Positions 1 through 10,257 of a stretch of 64,000 bases of DNA are shown here, piece after piece (position 1 is the stretch's first letter; each line of letters opens with the position of its first letter). Location: contig NC_014961.1 in the NCBI RefSeq assembly GCF_000186365.1, positions 434,001-498,000 on the forward strand, written 5' to 3'. The notes under the pieces were generated by a model. The model saw only the letters and a program-made list of their open reading frames with translations, was not told the origin of the DNA and did no database searches. Source of the DNA: Desulfurococcus mucosus DSM 2162. Lineage in GTDB: Archaea > Thermoproteota > Thermoprotei_A > Sulfolobales > Desulfurococcaceae. A program made the translations under genes and the position numbers.

Positions 1-563
1 GTGAGGCCTGTGAAAACACCGAAGAGAAGCGCGCTCTTTTTCTCCCCGTGCCTCATGAACTCGTTGAGTTCTGAGAGAGCGAGCATTGCCAACCCCTCCC
101 CGAGGATCCTCGTGTACTCCCAGTAAACACTTATCGTTGACACATACCCTGTTATCGAGAGGGCTGTGAGGGCTGTTGCCAACCCGGCCAGCCGGGATCC
201 TGTGAGCGAGCGGCCGAGAGCCCATGCACCCAGGGCGAAAACATAGATTGCGAGGAAGAATGATGTCTGGGCAGCGTAAGGGAAGTCGCCTGCAGCCCTC
301 CCTATTAAATATATCAGGGTGAGCCCGAGCGGAGGGTAGAAGCGGAGGAGGTCGAAGCCACCGCACCACGCCGGGGTATACGGGCCATAGGCGTCAAGTT
401 CGCGGGCCCACTCAATGTAGTATGCGATTGTTGCATCCCGGAATCGCCCAGCCGAGTAGCTGGGTAAACCAGTGGTTGAGAGGAGGGGGTGGGCCACTAG
501 CACCGTCATTAACGCTACGAGGAGCTGGGAGAGGAGCTCGTAGATTACTTCACGAGTATTCAT
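1..563 (-). CDS. GT-C-like polytopic membrane protein (partial, C-terminus outside window)
   Basis: The frame runs off the left edge; only the N-terminal ~187 residues are visible. It begins at the ATG at 561-563, overlapping the last 14 nt of the archaeosortase gene, so translation is probably coupled. An N-terminal hydrophobic helix is followed by a polar loop with YYIEWARELDAYGPYTPAW and LRFYPPLG, then further hydrophobic helices. This layout (helix, loop with acidic and aromatic residues, then an FYPP-type motif) is typical of GT-C-fold membrane glycosyltransferases and their relatives, which use polyprenyl-phosphate sugars at the outer membrane face. Family membership is inferred by pattern only. 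Last visible gene of the archaeosortase operon, so a role in surface glycan or glycoprotein assembly is plausible. Confidence 0.6.
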   Translation of the reverse strand, partial: MNTREVIYELLSQLLVALMTVLVAHPLLSTTGLPSYSAGRFRDATIAYYIEWARELDAYGPYTPAWCGGFDLLRFYPPLGLTLIYLIGRAAGDFPYAAQTSFFLAIYVFALGAWALGRSLTGSRLAGLATALTALSITGYVSTISVYWEYTRILGEGLAMLALSELNEFMRHGEKKSALLFGVFTGL

Positions 564-1125
564 TGATAATCCACCCTGGGCCAGTCCTCCTTAACCAGGG
601 TATTATTTCCCTGTACAACCAGTCAAGCCATAGTACGAGGGCTAAGGCCAGCATGATGGCTCCACCTATGGTGTCGTGGATTATTCTGAAGGCGATGGGG
701 CCGAAGAAAACCCCGGCCACCGCTGAAGCCTCTATCCTAACCATGTTCACCACCAGCATTACGAGGAGATGCACGGGGAGAACCCTGGCCTTCACCCTTA
801 GCCGTACACCGGGTGTGGACAGCACGAGGAGCCCGAGAACCACTGGGGCGAAGACACCTGTGCAGTCAGGCGTCATTATCACTGTTACAGCGTGGCTCAT
901 GCGGTGTAGGATTAAAGTATCGGGGGAAACCCTCACTGTGTGTATACCTATGTAGCCCGCTATGAACTCTAGGATGCTTAGTTCTCCGCCTATGAGGAGC
1001 AGTGAGATAGGGTCAAGTGTGAGGATGTAGGCTAGAACAGTGGCTACTACTACGCCGGTTAGGAAGGTGTAGAAGACCCTGCCTCCTGCTGTCTCCTCAG
1101 TACCTGTATAGGTCACGGTACTCAC
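550..1125 (-). CDS. Archaeosortase/exosortase-family transmembrane transpeptidase
   Basis: 191 residues, almost all hydrophobic, with several membrane helices. The three family signatures are in order: Cys88 in PDCTG, Arg130 in NMVRI and His150 in FRIIHD. This Cys-Arg-His arrangement at the outer membrane face is the known catalytic set of exosortases and archaeosortases, which cut a C-terminal sorting signal and join the new end to a membrane or cell-wall acceptor. The gene overlaps the upstream GT2 gene (29 nt) and the downstream GT-C-like gene (14 nt), so it is part of a coupled operon. The first gene of the operon encodes a protein with a fitting C-terminal signal. The length is near the short end for the family. 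The substrate pairing is inference. Confidence 0.85.
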   Translation of the reverse strand: MSTVTYTGTEETAGGRVFYTFLTGVVVATVLAYILTLDPISLLLIGGELSILEFIAGYIGIHTVRVSPDTLILHRMSHAVTVIMTPDCTGVFAPVVLGLLVLSTPGVRLRVKARVLPVHLLVMLVVNMVRIEASAVAGVFFGPIAFRIIHDTIGGAIMLALALVLWLDWLYREIIPWLRRTGPGWIINEYS

Positions 1126-2413
1126 CTCTCTTACTTGTAACCACCCATTTAACCCCGCCTGGTAGAATACCCTTGACTGTGCCAGCCACGTGCATTAGGG
1201 CGAGGTAGTAGATCATTGGGATAGCGTAGAGGGCTGTGATCACGGTATCCTTGTACCTGTAGCCTTCAAGCATTGCGCCAGCTATGAGCAAGGTCTCTAT
1301 TCCCAGGAGCCATAGGTAGACCCCTATAGGCCACGGCATCCTGAGATGGGAGCCTGTCACGAGATAGTGGGCTAAGGGAGCCAAGGTGTTCACATAGACC
1401 CAGACACCGTTAGTGAAGTATAAGCCTTGTAAAACATATCCAAGCTTAGCCGTTCTTGAAAGCCCCTTGCACGCTAGGATCTCTAGGAAGGTGCTGGCGA
1501 ACTCTGACAGCGTGCCAGCAGCCCATCGAACCTGCTGCCTCCACAGGGCTCTATGCGTCTTCGGTACAGCACCGCTTGCAGCGGCTTCATGGGTGGCCAG
1601 GATCTTAAAGCCCGGTATCTCCATACTGGAATCTATCGTCAGCCTCCAGTCTTCGGCGAGGCTTCCGGGGCGGAACCTCACTCTCTCGAAGACCCTTCTA
1701 CTGATGAGGCCGCAGGAGCCGGTGAAGATAGGGTATAGTCCATCACGGTAGCGGCCCACGAGGTTAACTATGGAGCCAGCTGTCGAAGCCCTGTAGAGTG
1801 TGCCTATAACAGTATCAGAGCCTTTCCGGTGTCTCTGATACCCTTGCACCACGTGTGCATCGTGGTCGAAGGCGAGGGAGACAAGCTTCCACACCATGCC
1901 TGGCTCTATCTCGAAATCCGCGTCCAGGATCAACACGTAGTCAACGTGTTCAACACTCAGCAAGTACTCGATGGCATCGTTGAGGGCCCCGGCTTTAAGG
2001 CCCTTCCTCCCCTTTCTCCTGTAATGCACGAGCTTTACACGGCTTCTGAGACTAGCATTGGAGAGCTCGTGGAGCAGGTCTTCGTCATCGGAGTCGTCGA
2101 CTACTACGACAACGGTGTTAGGGTAGTCGATGCCCTGTAGGCTTTTTATGGAGGCTAATACCTCGTAGTCGTTGTAAACAGGGATCAGTATTCCGACCTT
2201 CGGCCACATGCTTTGAGGCATCTTCTCCAGTAAGCGGGCTGGCTTCGGGGGGCCGAGGCGGATGAACGCGATGAAGCTGGAGATATACCACGCTGCGTAA
2301 ACCCCTAGTACGGCGGATGAGACTATGTATAGCACTATGGAGGCGTTCACAGTGAAATCTAGTAGGAAACGCCTCCACGCCTCTAGTTCTGCATACCAGT
2401 ATGAGTTCAACAT
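1097..2413 (-). CDS. Membrane family 2 glycosyltransferase
   Basis: 438 residues. A membrane helix at ~25-52 precedes a cytoplasmic GT2 domain starting at ~72 (GILIPVYNDYEV). The metal-binding DAD is at 164-166, the ED catalytic pair at 254-255 (LAEDW) and a QxxRW motif at 293-297 (QQVRW). At least three C-terminal helices follow. This is the architecture of processive or polyprenyl-linked GT2 enzymes related to cellulose and hyaluronan synthases, which use a nucleotide sugar. Start ATG at 2411-2413, 6 nt after the stop of the regulator gene. In bacteria, exosortases commonly sit with exopolysaccharide glycosyltransferases, so the gene may build the glycan that carries or decorates the sorted protein (inference). 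Confidence 0.85.
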   Translation of the reverse strand: MLNSYWYAELEAWRRFLLDFTVNASIVLYIVSSAVLGVYAAWYISSFIAFIRLGPPKPARLLEKMPQSMWPKVGILIPVYNDYEVLASIKSLQGIDYPNTVVVVVDDSDDEDLLHELSNASLRSRVKLVHYRRKGRKGLKAGALNDAIEYLLSVEHVDYVLILDADFEIEPGMVWKLVSLAFDHDAHVVQGYQRHRKGSDTVIGTLYRASTAGSIVNLVGRYRDGLYPIFTGSCGLISRRVFERVRFRPGSLAEDWRLTIDSSMEIPGFKILATHEAAASGAVPKTHRALWRQQVRWAAGTLSEFASTFLEILACKGLSRTAKLGYVLQGLYFTNGVWVYVNTLAPLAHYLVTGSHLRMPWPIGVYLWLLGIETLLIAGAMLEGYRYKDTVITALYAIPMIYYLALMHVAGTVKGILPGGVKWVVTSKRGEYRDLYRY

Positions 2414-2419
2414 CTTTCC

Positions 2420-3574
2420 TCAGCCACAGTGCTCTAGGACTGCTTCACGTTCCTTTTCAAGAAGCTTTGCGAGACGAGTTATGCTCTCAGTAGGCAGGTT
2501 GAGTGCCTCTGAAACCCTCACGGGATCCGGGTCTTCCAGCAAAGACTTCGCCGCGATGCAGAAGTATGGATCCTCCCTCGATAGTCTTGAGGCGAGGCTC
2601 TCCACCCCGGTCGGCCCTGAGGCGAAGTAGAATAATGATTTCCTCCACTTGAAAGAGGAGATGATCCCTCTGGACTCAAGCACGTATAGGTGCCAGGAGA
2701 GCGTGGCCTTCGGCATATTTAAAAGCCTCAACAGTTCGCTCATGGTTACCGCGCCTCTTGCTTCAAGAGCCCTCATTATTTCCCGCCTAGCCGGGTGAGC
2801 TAGGGCTTCATCAGCCTCAAGCTTCAGCCGGGCCGGGGGGAGGACTACAAGCCCCTGCGGCCTCCTGGTTCTTGGAAGGGATAGCTGGGAGACGGCTACG
2901 GCTGATGCTAAGACAGCTATCACCGGTAATGCTATTGAGTATTTCACCTGGCTTCCACCGGGTTCCCAGGGCGGTGCAGTCAGGGATTTCAACAGTAGCT
3001 CCAGGTAGTAGGGGTCATGGGTGTCGCAGTACGCCCAAGCTATGTTTAAAGGCACCACGATGATTAAACCCTTGCCCACGTGGAGATAGTATATGCCTCC
3101 ATGCTCCTCCACCCCCTCCCCGAATAATAGGAGGGCCTTGTACTTCGACACATTGTAACTACTGGGAACCCCTGGTTTCAGCGGCGAGTCGTATACAATT
3201 ATCCTTAAAGGCGTCTCCTGCTGTAAGACCGGGTAAAGCATCATGAAGCCGTTAAAGGTGGTGACAACCCTCCCCCCGGATACAGCGTAGTCTACTGTAG
3301 CCTTTGCCACGGCTCCAGCGAGCTCCGCCTTGCTTGAACCATAATTCGGGTCTACGAGGATTACATGGCTCCACTCCAGGGACCTCAAGGCCTCCGTAAA
3401 GTTCTCGAGTCCAGCTGTAGAGGGCTTGAAGCCGTAGGCATTCGACACGGCTGTGATGTACTCGTAGTCACATGTGTCTGTAGCAAGAATGAGGATGCTT
3501 GACTGGGTTGCCGACGCTTTAAAGCATGGGAGTAGGAGTATTGATAAAAAGAGGACGAGGAGCCAGTGCTTCAA
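2420..3574 (-). CDS. Membrane-anchored protein with outside sensor-like domain and cytoplasmic ArsR-type winged helix
   Basis: 384 residues. A signal peptide (1-22) leads into an outside domain of ~190 residues with an alpha/beta look, loosely like a glutamine-amidotransferase-type fold. One membrane helix follows at 212-233, then an arginine-rich stop-transfer, then an ArsR-like winged helix at ~251-320 (HPARREIMRALEARG, MSELLRLLNMPKATLSWHLYVLE). The DNA-binding domain would face the cytoplasm and the sensor the outside, so this looks like a one-component membrane regulator. Its ATG overlaps the stop of the substrate gene by 4 nt. It could control its own operon through the palindrome near the promoter. 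Function is inferred from architecture. Confidence 0.7.
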   Translation of the reverse strand: MKHWLLVLFLSILLLPCFKASATQSSILILATDTCDYEYITAVSNAYGFKPSTAGLENFTEALRSLEWSHVILVDPNYGSSKAELAGAVAKATVDYAVSGGRVVTTFNGFMMLYPVLQQETPLRIIVYDSPLKPGVPSSYNVSKYKALLLFGEGVEEHGGIYYLHVGKGLIIVVPLNIAWAYCDTHDPYYLELLLKSLTAPPWEPGGSQVKYSIALPVIAVLASAVAVSQLSLPRTRRPQGLVVLPPARLKLEADEALAHPARREIMRALEARGAVTMSELLRLLNMPKATLSWHLYVLESRGIISSFKWRKSLFYFASGPTGVESLASRLSREDPYFCIAAKSLLEDPDPVRVSEALNLPTESITRLAKLLEKEREAVLEHCG

Positions 3575-4263
3575 GCCCTGCTCCTCCTTCCCGCCAACAT
3601 AGATGTGCCTGCAGCGATCACGGGGAGGGCTGATAACGCGAGCACTGAGAGGGGAGTTACCTCCGGGACCTCGGAGCCGTTTACATATACTGCGCTGGCT
3701 ACAGCGTCCAAGTACTCGGTGTTTAAGTCTAGGTTCAATGCTTTACTGCTGCTGGCTGAGACCCCTGCAACCACTATATCGCTTCCATCAACAACACCGT
3801 TTATAATGGTTGCCCCATTGAAAACTAGGTAGGTCCACCCACTGGGGGAAGGCTGTACATGAATGCTTAGGCTTGAGGAAATAGCGTTAACGTCAACCCG
3901 GAACCCCGCCTTTAACACCATGTCTCTGGTTGTTACCAGCATGCCGTTGACATATATGCTGTCCACCCAGAGCCTCTTAATATCGAGATACCCGTCGCTA
4001 CCTATCCACATCTTGCCAGGTCCATTGGCGTCGTTGATGTTGAAAACAACGGTATCCCCTTCTTTCACATATATTACTCCGCTACTCGACAAGTCTATTG
4101 ATCCACCCTGAATCACTTTGACCTGGAGTTGCCCGCTCACAGTCCAATTCCGCCACGATGTGTTAAGGAGAACACTACTTGAAGCCTGCGCCACAACCAT
4201 GGCAGGTAGCAGGGTTAACGCTGTAAGCAACAGTGTTAACACTGTTATTCTGGGAGAGAGCAT
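3571..4263 (-). CDS. Secreted protein with C-terminal archaeosortase sorting signal (candidate substrate)
   Basis: 230 residues from the ATG at 4261-4263, which has GGTGGTC just upstream; a GTG three codons earlier is less likely. A signal peptide ends near VVAQA. The body is beta-rich and Asn/Ser-rich with several N-glycosylation sequons. The end is tripartite: VPEVTP (~199-204), a hydrophobic helix, then the basic tail RRSRA. This resembles the PEF- and VPxxxP-type signals cut by archaeosortases. First gene of the operon containing an archaeosortase, with a 4-nt overlap to the next gene, so it is the obvious candidate substrate. The body matches no family I recognise. Confidence 0.72.
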   Translation of the reverse strand: MLSPRITVLTLLLTALTLLPAMVVAQASSSVLLNTSWRNWTVSGQLQVKVIQGGSIDLSSSGVIYVKEGDTVVFNINDANGPGKMWIGSDGYLDIKRLWVDSIYVNGMLVTTRDMVLKAGFRVDVNAISSSLSIHVQPSPSGWTYLVFNGATIINGVVDGSDIVVAGVSASSSKALNLDLNTEYLDAVASAVYVNGSEVPEVTPLSVLALSALPVIAAGTSMLAGRRSRA

Positions 4264-4281
4264 TAAGACCACCTTTCTTCC

Positions 4282-4335
4282 GGTTTTTTTAAGTCTTCAT
4301 GAAGATGTATTTTTGCTTATAAACTTTATAGTCCG
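4282..4335 (-). promoter_or_regulatory. Promoter and candidate operator of the archaeosortase operon
   Basis: On the minus strand an A/T-rich box lies at about 4317-4334 (CTATAAAGTTTATAAG) and a second one at 4282-4292 (CTTAAAAAAAC). Between them is a perfect 12-bp palindrome, TCTTCATGAAGA, at 4294-4305. With the distal box used, transcription would start near 4299, inside the palindrome, as expected for an operator. The membrane-tethered winged-helix protein encoded by the second gene is a candidate binder (inference). Confidence 0.5.
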
Positions 4336-5229
4336 ATCCCCCCGCTGAAACAGAGGATTAAAACCCGGGGTGTGATGGCATGTGTGCTGGCGTCTTTCGG
4401 GAGGCGTGGGGCTCCGCCTTCGTATGCCCTTCACCTCGTAGAATACATCGATGAGGCCGATGCAGACCAGCTTGAATACTTGCAGAAAGATATAGAGCTG
4501 ACACGAACAGCAGTAGCACTATTGGCTTGCGTATTAGCTAGAAGAATGGGTAGTATAGGTGCAGACAGAGTATGTGGGCACGCGGAGACGTTGACGGAAC
4601 CAGGTGGATAATAGGATAAAGCACTGCCGGGCTCTACCCGTAGTCATCTTATAGTCTGAGCAATATGATGGGAGCCGAGGCCCCTCTCCTACAGTAGTGC
4701 TCTATGCGGCATGCTCTTCACAGCCATGGGGTTTTATTTCTCGTCTCGGCTTTGCGGGCAGTAGCCAACGCGCTCTAGTTTTGTAGACGAGAGTGAGCGG
4801 GTTATGTGGATCCCGTGGTAATAAGCAGGGGTATAGTTGCAATGCAGGGTCTTGGGAAAGAGGACTAGCCTATGAAGCGGTGCTTGGGCTCTGAGGCCAT
4901 GAGGTCACGGGCCTCCGTTGGAGGGTCGAGTTACTGAATGTGCTCTGCAGGAGAGATCCTTCGTCAGCACACTGCTGCATTGTCTACTATCTCGTGCACG
5001 AGCCCGCCTAGGCCGAGCTGTTACCGTTGACTTCAGGCGGCGGGATCAGGTCTCATGCCCTCGTATAATACGGCGTCATGTTCGCCGTCCAGGATTTCCG
5101 GGGGATCTGTCGGCGTGCTTTGGCTCGGGGGACTGCTGCCCGGGTTTCCGGGGTGCTTTTTAACCCTGTGATTCCCCGGGAGGGTTTATACGGGGGCTGT
5201 GGGGATGTGATGTATGCTGGTGGAGCTGT
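4336..5229. other. Gene-poor, apparently decayed stretch
   Basis: Nearly 900 nt in which I see no convincing gene. A frame at 4372-4611 on the plus strand gives 79 residues with one helical stretch, but there is no clear ribosome site and no recognisable family. Other short frames have compositions unlike the neighbouring proteins. The stretch is followed by a truncated HAD gene, so it is probably a decayed region. Confidence 0.4.
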
Positions 5230-5601
5230 ATGGGTGGGGATGGGAGGCTGGCTCTTTTATTCGACTATGATGGGACGTTGAGCCCTGTGGATGCACCTAG
5301 GGAGAAAGCGTATCCCTCCATGGAGCTGCTTAGGGTTCTTGAAGGGCTTGCTGAGAAGTATATTGTCGGCGTGGTGACGAGTAAGGACTACTGGTTCATG
5401 AAGGGTAGGGCTGGGTTCGCCAGTGTGCTCGGCCTGGTCTCCGGCTTGGAGGCGGTCATGGGTTCCTTCGTATTCACGGTGCGCGAGGCGTTTGAGGCTG
5501 GTGAAGTGGATCTCAGGGGGCTCTGGGAGAAGGCTTCTGGCACGGGGTCCCTATATGTCGAGGAGAAGAAGTCTATATCGGGGAGCCTGCTGTCCACGTG
5601 A
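5230..5601 (+). pseudogene. Truncated HAD/trehalose-phosphatase-like N-terminal fragment
   Basis: The frame opens with an ATG preceded by GGTGGAG and encodes LLFDYDGTLSPVDAP, the HAD nucleophile motif I (DxDGT). VGVVTSKD follows at about the place of motif II. The spacing and the early VDAPREKAYPS segment resemble trehalose-phosphatase-like class IIB HAD enzymes. Those proteins are usually about 230-260 residues, but this frame stops after 123, in the cap region, and motifs III and IV are absent in all frames up to the next gene. I read it as a 3'-truncated pseudogene; a short functional protein is less likely. Confidence 0.6.
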
Positions 5602-5678
5602 ATCGCTTCATGTACCCCCAGGGCTCTGGGCAAGGCTTGGATCCCGGGGTCCCGGTTCAACTGCCTGGCCCCGTAACA

Positions 5679-5687
5679 CTTATATAG
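5679..5687 (+). promoter_or_regulatory. TATA box of the surface phosphodiesterase gene
   Basis: CTTATATAG lies about 38 nt upstream of the TTG start at 5721, preceded by purines fitting a BRE. Transcription would start near 5709, leaving a short leader containing GGTGGTG. Confidence 0.6.
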
Positions 5688-5720
5688 AGCGATAGTCGTG
5701 TAGATGATTGGTGGTGTGCC

Positions 5721-7871
5721 TTGTCTAAGGCATGGATCCCTGTGCTAGCAGTCCTCATAGTCCTCGCCTTCCTCGCAGCCCCCTCCGCGGCGCAGTCGAC
5801 GCCGCCGGCTAAGAAAGTGGTGTTGCTGAGTATTGACGCGCTTAGAGCCGACATGGTGTGGCAGCTTCTATCTAATCAAACACCAGGGGCACCGCAGCTA
5901 CCGGGCTTCAGGTATATTGCTGAACACGGCTACATCGCTAAAGGGATGATAGTCAGCTTCCCGTCGTCAACCGCCGTCAGCCACGCCGTTATATCCACGG
6001 GCGCTCCCCCAGCTGTGACGGGTATAACCGGGAACGCGATGCATCTCCCAGGCACCCCGTTGACCTCACTGGTCTCAGGCTTCAACGGCTCCCTCCTCCT
6101 GGCTGAACCACTCTGGATGACAGCGGACAGGCAGGGTTTAACAGCCGTGGTAGCGGCTTTCCCGCAGAGCAACCCGTCGGCGTGGGAGGGCAAGATGAGG
6201 AGATCCATGGTGTTCAACCCATACGACTCCTCCATGGGCCCGCCCACTTACTCCACGCTCTACACCAGTAACAGGAGCGTGCCAGCCGCCACCTATGTCG
6301 ACGTATCCCCAGCCTTAAACTGGACGGGCTCCCTGCCCGGGGTCTCAGTGGTTAAAGCATGGGAGGCCTCCTTCAGCTACGGTGATGAAGCATGGTTCCT
6401 CTACATCGCCGACACCAACGGCGACGAGAGGCCTGACGTCGTCGCCGTAGTGCCCAGGGTTAAGGATCTCGGGGCAGCCCTCACGGTTCTAAGGGAGGGT
6501 GAGTGGAGTAAGCCCCTTAACACCACGCTGACCTATAAGGGTGTATCATACGTGGTGGCACCTCTCTTCAAAGCCGTCAACCTATCCCTCGACAACCTCA
6601 GGGTCTACAGGAGTCTAACAAGGCCCTTTGAGTCGGCGGCGAGGTGGTTCAGCGACAGGCAGGTGGCTTGGAGGGTGTGGAACGAGGTGGTGGCCAGGGT
6701 TGGCTTCATCACGGACGGCGACTACTATGGATTAGCCAACGGCTGGTTCGACGAGGACACCTACATGGAGACGGTTTACTACGCTAACACGTTCTTCATG
6801 GAGTTCACTAGGTGGTTGATCAGGAACACCAACTGGGATCTCCTAATGACGTACACGCCGATAGTCGACAACGTCTACCACGAGTTCCTCGGCATGACTG
6901 ATCCAAGGATGCCCTACTATGATCCAGTCAAGGCGCCGAAGTACTGGGGCTACATCCTGAGGACTATACAGTGGGCGGACCAGTTCGTCCAGATGATCCT
7001 ATCCGAGGTAGACCTCACTAACACAGCGGTCGTCGTGGTCTCCGATCACGGCCAGTGGCCTGTGGCCAAGCTGGTCTACGTGAACAACATTCTCGAGCAA
7101 GCCGGGCTCCTTAAGAGGAGTGGTAGCACAATACTCTTGAATGAAACCCTGGCGTACTACACGGGGTACAACCAGGTGTTCATCAACCTGAAGGGCAGGG
7201 AGGCTGGCGGAATAGTCGACCCAGCAGACTACGACAGGGTTGTAAACAACGTGATGTCGGTCCTCGCGTCGACAAGGGACCCGGATACGGGTGAACCAGT
7301 CTTTAGCGTCGTCATGAAGAAGAGTGAGGCAGCATCCCTCGGCCTATGGGGGGACAGGGTTGGAGACATAGTAATCAGCTGTAAGCCGGGCTACGCGCCA
7401 TGGGGAGGCATCCTGCGAGCCGGCTCCCCGTTCGTCAACGTCACGCCGCTTAAAACCATAACAGCCAACCACCAGGACCTACCCTTATACCCCGAGCTCC
7501 ACGCAGTGTTCGCAGCGGTTGGCGCCGGCGTCGGCCACGGCGTCCTAGGCCTCGTTTACTCCACGAGCGTCGCGCCAACGGTGGCAGCCTTACTGGGCAT
7601 AGAGCCCCCGTTGAACTCCACGGGGACCCCGCTCCCAGTCCTGAAGCCGTGGACCACCACGGTGACTGAGACGCAGTCCTTCACGGCGACCACTACTTTC
7701 ACGCAGACCCAGACGGTTACAGCCACCGTTACAGCAACAACAACGTTCACGAAGCCCGAGGTCGTGACGGCCACTGAGCGCTATGTGGACGCTGCGTCGA
7801 CAACCATCATAGCGGCGGTAGCCCTAGTGGAGGCAGCAGCCATAGTCCTCCTTGCAAGGAGGGGTAAGTAG
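5721..7871 (+). CDS. Surface-anchored type I phosphodiesterase/nucleotide pyrophosphatase-family protein
   Basis: 716 residues from a TTG start with GGTGGTG upstream. A signal peptide (~1-26, ending APSAAQS) precedes an alkaline-phosphatase-superfamily core. SIDALRAD carries the first metal-binding Asp, FPSSTAVSHAVISTG the nucleophile region (Thr/Ser), and VVVVSDHGQWP a later metal-binding Asp-His. The C-terminal part is a Thr-rich linker (TTTFTQTQTVTATVTATTTF), a membrane helix and the short tail ARRGK. Such enzymes hydrolyse phosphodiester or pyrophosphate bonds. Here the active site would sit outside the cell, tethered by the C-terminal helix. Promoter is its own; no operon partner is evident. 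Substrate unknown. Confidence 0.8.
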   Translation: MSKAWIPVLAVLIVLAFLAAPSAAQSTPPAKKVVLLSIDALRADMVWQLLSNQTPGAPQLPGFRYIAEHGYIAKGMIVSFPSSTAVSHAVISTGAPPAVTGITGNAMHLPGTPLTSLVSGFNGSLLLAEPLWMTADRQGLTAVVAAFPQSNPSAWEGKMRRSMVFNPYDSSMGPPTYSTLYTSNRSVPAATYVDVSPALNWTGSLPGVSVVKAWEASFSYGDEAWFLYIADTNGDERPDVVAVVPRVKDLGAALTVLREGEWSKPLNTTLTYKGVSYVVAPLFKAVNLSLDNLRVYRSLTRPFESAARWFSDRQVAWRVWNEVVARVGFITDGDYYGLANGWFDEDTYMETVYYANTFFMEFTRWLIRNTNWDLLMTYTPIVDNVYHEFLGMTDPRMPYYDPVKAPKYWGYILRTIQWADQFVQMILSEVDLTNTAVVVVSDHGQWPVAKLVYVNNILEQAGLLKRSGSTILLNETLAYYTGYNQVFINLKGREAGGIVDPADYDRVVNNVMSVLASTRDPDTGEPVFSVVMKKSEAASLGLWGDRVGDIVISCKPGYAPWGGILRAGSPFVNVTPLKTITANHQDLPLYPELHAVFAAVGAGVGHGVLGLVYSTSVAPTVAALLGIEPPLNSTGTPLPVLKPWTTTVTETQSFTATTTFTQTQTVTATVTATTTFTKPEVVTATERYVDAASTTIIAAVALVEAAAIVLLARRGK

Positions 7872-8037
7872 AATCTCTCCTCAACCCGTTTTTCCCGGTT
7901 CCTCCCGCCTAGAGGCCGCTGCTTAATAAGGGTGTTAGATGGCTCCAGCCCTCCCGGCACCCTGGTGCACGTTGAACACGATTGTTAAATACCTGCCCCG
8001 CGATATCTCTCCAACTGTGAAGGCGTGGTGGAGCAGC

Positions 8038-8328
8038 ATGCCTCCGGGGGAGCTCGTGAGAGCCCGTATAAGGGTGAGGGGCCTCGTGCAAGGCGTGTTC
8101 TTCAGGGCCACCATGAAGGAGGTTGCAGACCAGCTAGGCGTGTCAGGCTGGGTGAGGAACCTCCCTGATGGAAGCGTTGAAGCCGTTGTAGAGGGGGAGA
8201 GGCAGAGGGTGGAGGAGTTGATTAAGTGGGCTCATAGAGGCCCCCCGGCAGCCAGGGTTGAAGCCGTTGAGGTTGAATGGGAGCCCTATAAAGGGGAGTT
8301 TAAAGGGTTTAAAATCAAGTACTATTAA
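8038..8328 (+). CDS. acyP: Acylphosphatase
   Basis: 97 residues from the ATG at 8038. The frame is open further upstream, but the acylphosphatase fold begins just after this Met and GGTGG lies a suitable distance before it. The family signature is clear: [18 protein letters not shown] carries the phosphate-binding Arg, and [17 protein letters not shown] carries the catalytic Asn. The enzyme hydrolyses acyl phosphates such as 1,3-bisphosphoglycerate or carbamoyl phosphate in the cytoplasm. Length is normal. A TATA-like GTTAAATACC lies about 50 nt upstream. The end overlaps the convergent radical-SAM remnant by 4 nt. Confidence 0.9.
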   Translation: MPPGELVRARIRVRGLVQGVFFRATMKEVADQLGVSGWVRNLPDGSVEAVVEGERQRVEELIKWAHRGPPAARVEAVEVEWEPYKGEFKGFKIKYY

Positions 8329-8882
8329 CGGCCCGGCAGCCTCCTCACGTAATACATGGTCCCCCTGTATTCGACCTCAACGAGTTCCCCGGCCGCAACC
8401 AGTTCACCCACCAGCCTCCAGTCGACCCCGTACTCCTCTAGAAGCCTCTCCATGGCGTCCCGCCTAATAGGGTGGACGGAGGCCACGGCAAGGATCGCCG
8501 TCCTCGGCTCTCCGAGGGCGGCGAAGCCAGGGGGTTCCAGCGAGGTCAACAACTCCACCCTCTCCTTGCCGAGGACGTGTGAGAACACATGGTAGGCTGC
8601 TGCAACCACGGCTTCACCAGGGGGCCCGGCCCACGGCTCTGCCGGAGGCCTAGTTGGGACGGCGATGTATGCTTTTGAAAGATGCTTCAAACCCTTCAGG
8701 AACCCGGCTACCTCCTCCAGCCCACCCCCGTATTCAACCTTATCCAGGAGCATGGTCTCCGAGACCAGTACGCCGTTGAATTCACTTGAGAACGCCTCCA
8801 CTCCCTCCAGGACTCTCTTAAGGGAGAGGGAGCCATGCGGCCTGTTCACCCTTCTCCACAACTCCTCTCTTACCACGAAAGA
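8325..8882 (-). pseudogene. C-terminal remnant of a COG0731-type radical-SAM protein, cut by the tnpB element
   Basis: The frame reads RRVNRPHGSLSLKRVLEGVEAF, then VSETMLLDKVEYGG and YIAVPTRPPAEPWAGPP. These are the characteristic middle and C-terminal segments of COG0731 radical-SAM proteins. The N-terminal half, which should carry the CxxxCxxC cluster motif and the glycine-rich SAM site, is missing. The frame is open right up to the left end of the insertion element at 8883, so the element, or a deletion next to it, removed the 5' part. I could not find the missing half on the far side of the element (10195-10376). About 185 codons remain, and enzyme activity should be lost. Confidence 0.7.

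Positions 8883-10257
<1,375 letters not shown>

Noticed and set aside
4372-4611. 79-codon plus-strand frame after the archaeosortase operon promoter
   Set aside because: One helical segment looks protein-like, but there is no ribosome site, no family and an ordinary chance length; kept only as part of the decayed stretch.
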